Source of the DNA: Porphyrobacter sp.
GTDB taxonomy: Bacteria > Pseudomonadota > Alphaproteobacteria > Sphingomonadales > Sphingomonadaceae
DNA: 64,000 nt
Direction: 5' to 3'
NCBI GenBank assembly: GCA_017744315.1
Contig: JAGIBN010000003.1
Location: 496,001-560,000, forward strand
In this document: positions 63,716-64,000 of the stretch, one piece after another
How the letters are laid out: the number at the start of each line of letters is the position of its first letter
Position numbering within the stretch: the first letter of the stretch is position 1
Made by a program: the position numbers and the translations under genes
The notes under the pieces: generated by a model
Database searches by the model: none
What the model saw: the letters and a program-made list of their open reading frames with translations, nothing else
What the model was told of the DNA's origin: nothing

Positions 63716-64000
63716 CTACGACCTTTTCCTAATCTCGCGGCTTTTCCTGAACCGCGAAAACACTTTCGAAAGGGCAAAGGCGAACATGAAGATGATCGAA
63801 TGTGTGAGCAGAGTTAGACCGTATGCGGCACTGACTGTTGAAACGTCATAACTGGCGGATTCGCCAAGTAGTTCAAGATTATTAGATCGCATCACCAAGC
63901 CATACGCGACTGAGGCAGCGGCGAAAATCAACAGGAAAAGTATCCCTGCAGGCCAGAGTTTCCGAATGTTCCATCCAACGATAAAGATGATCAATGCCCC
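63716..64000 (-). CDS. Membrane protein, partial at the right edge
   Basis: The frame runs off the right end; a TTG at 63994 is the only start in view, so the true start may lie outside. Visible are about 92 residues with two or three hydrophobic segments (LWPAGILFLLIFAAASVAYG and LTLLTHSIIFMFAFALSKVF) and a basic C terminus (FRKSREIRKRS). No family recognised. It belongs to the integrated element and precedes the lipoprotein gene on the same strand. Confidence 0.5.
   Translation of the reverse strand, partial: GALIIFIVGWNIRKLWPAGILFLLIFAAASVAYGLVMRSNNLELLGESASYDVSTVSAAYGLTLLTHSIIFMFAFALSKVFSRFRKSREIRKRS

Overview
The window is a high-GC alphaproteobacterial chromosome segment, most likely from the order Sphingomonadales (Sphingomonadaceae or Erythrobacteraceae). 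The pointers are: a serine palmitoyltransferase plus acyl-carrier-protein pair for sphingolipid synthesis; a DivK cell-cycle regulator; the hom and glpX neighbourhood; a UrcA-family secreted protein; and a gene-transfer-agent type terminase/portal remnant. Intact rRNA and tRNA genes and CRISPR arrays were not seen.

Bases 1-31,000 are mostly core genome. In order they hold TonB/ExbB energy transduction, hom, glpX, a membrane sulfatase-like transferase, prs, a cupin protein with a histidinol-phosphatase-like enzyme, rpmI-rplT, pheST with an aldose epimerase, prfC, a nitrogen unit (PII plus AmtB behind a textbook sigma-54 promoter), TerC, a double cold-shock protein with a Gly/Arg-rich tail, argD-argF-hslO, queC, an MFS carrier and sodC.

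Bases 31,000-36,400 hold a decayed phage or gene-transfer-agent head cluster. The terminase genes are intact, but the portal gene is truncated and joined out of frame to what looks like the last segment of a DUF2793 tail-end gene. An SLC13-type permease sits inside the cluster. A large palindromic repeat at 32,164-32,302 recurs with inverted arm order at 39,986-40,125.

Bases 36,800-43,830 carry a CYTH-like protein, the sphingolipid pair, a PycTM-like membrane protein, divK, and a run of small overlapping genes: DUF3572 (no ordinary start codon), HAD, RidA, GDPD and a FemAB-like acyltransferase.

Bases 43,847-51,717 are a compact type IV secretion operon read on the minus strand: virB1, B2, B3, B4, B6, B9, B10, B11. 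I see no VirB5, VirB7, VirB8 or VirD4.

Bases 51,720-56,840 are the most interesting part. An AT-rich leader precedes an 86-residue small protein, then a single-chain YcaO-TfuA fusion (the enzyme pair linked to backbone thioamide formation). Convergent and overlapping is a large SARP/BTAD-like winged-helix regulator with TPR repeats, followed by a UrcA protein. This looks like a minimal, possibly undescribed ribosomal-peptide or protein thioamidation locus.

Bases 57,051-61,273 form an operon of an outer-membrane beta-barrel-like protein, a cupredoxin-like periplasmic protein and a GGDEF-EAL signalling protein. The right end, from about 61,331, is an integrated element: a 14-base copy of a tRNA-Ser 3' end, a P4-type integrase and small membrane or lipoprotein genes that run off the window.
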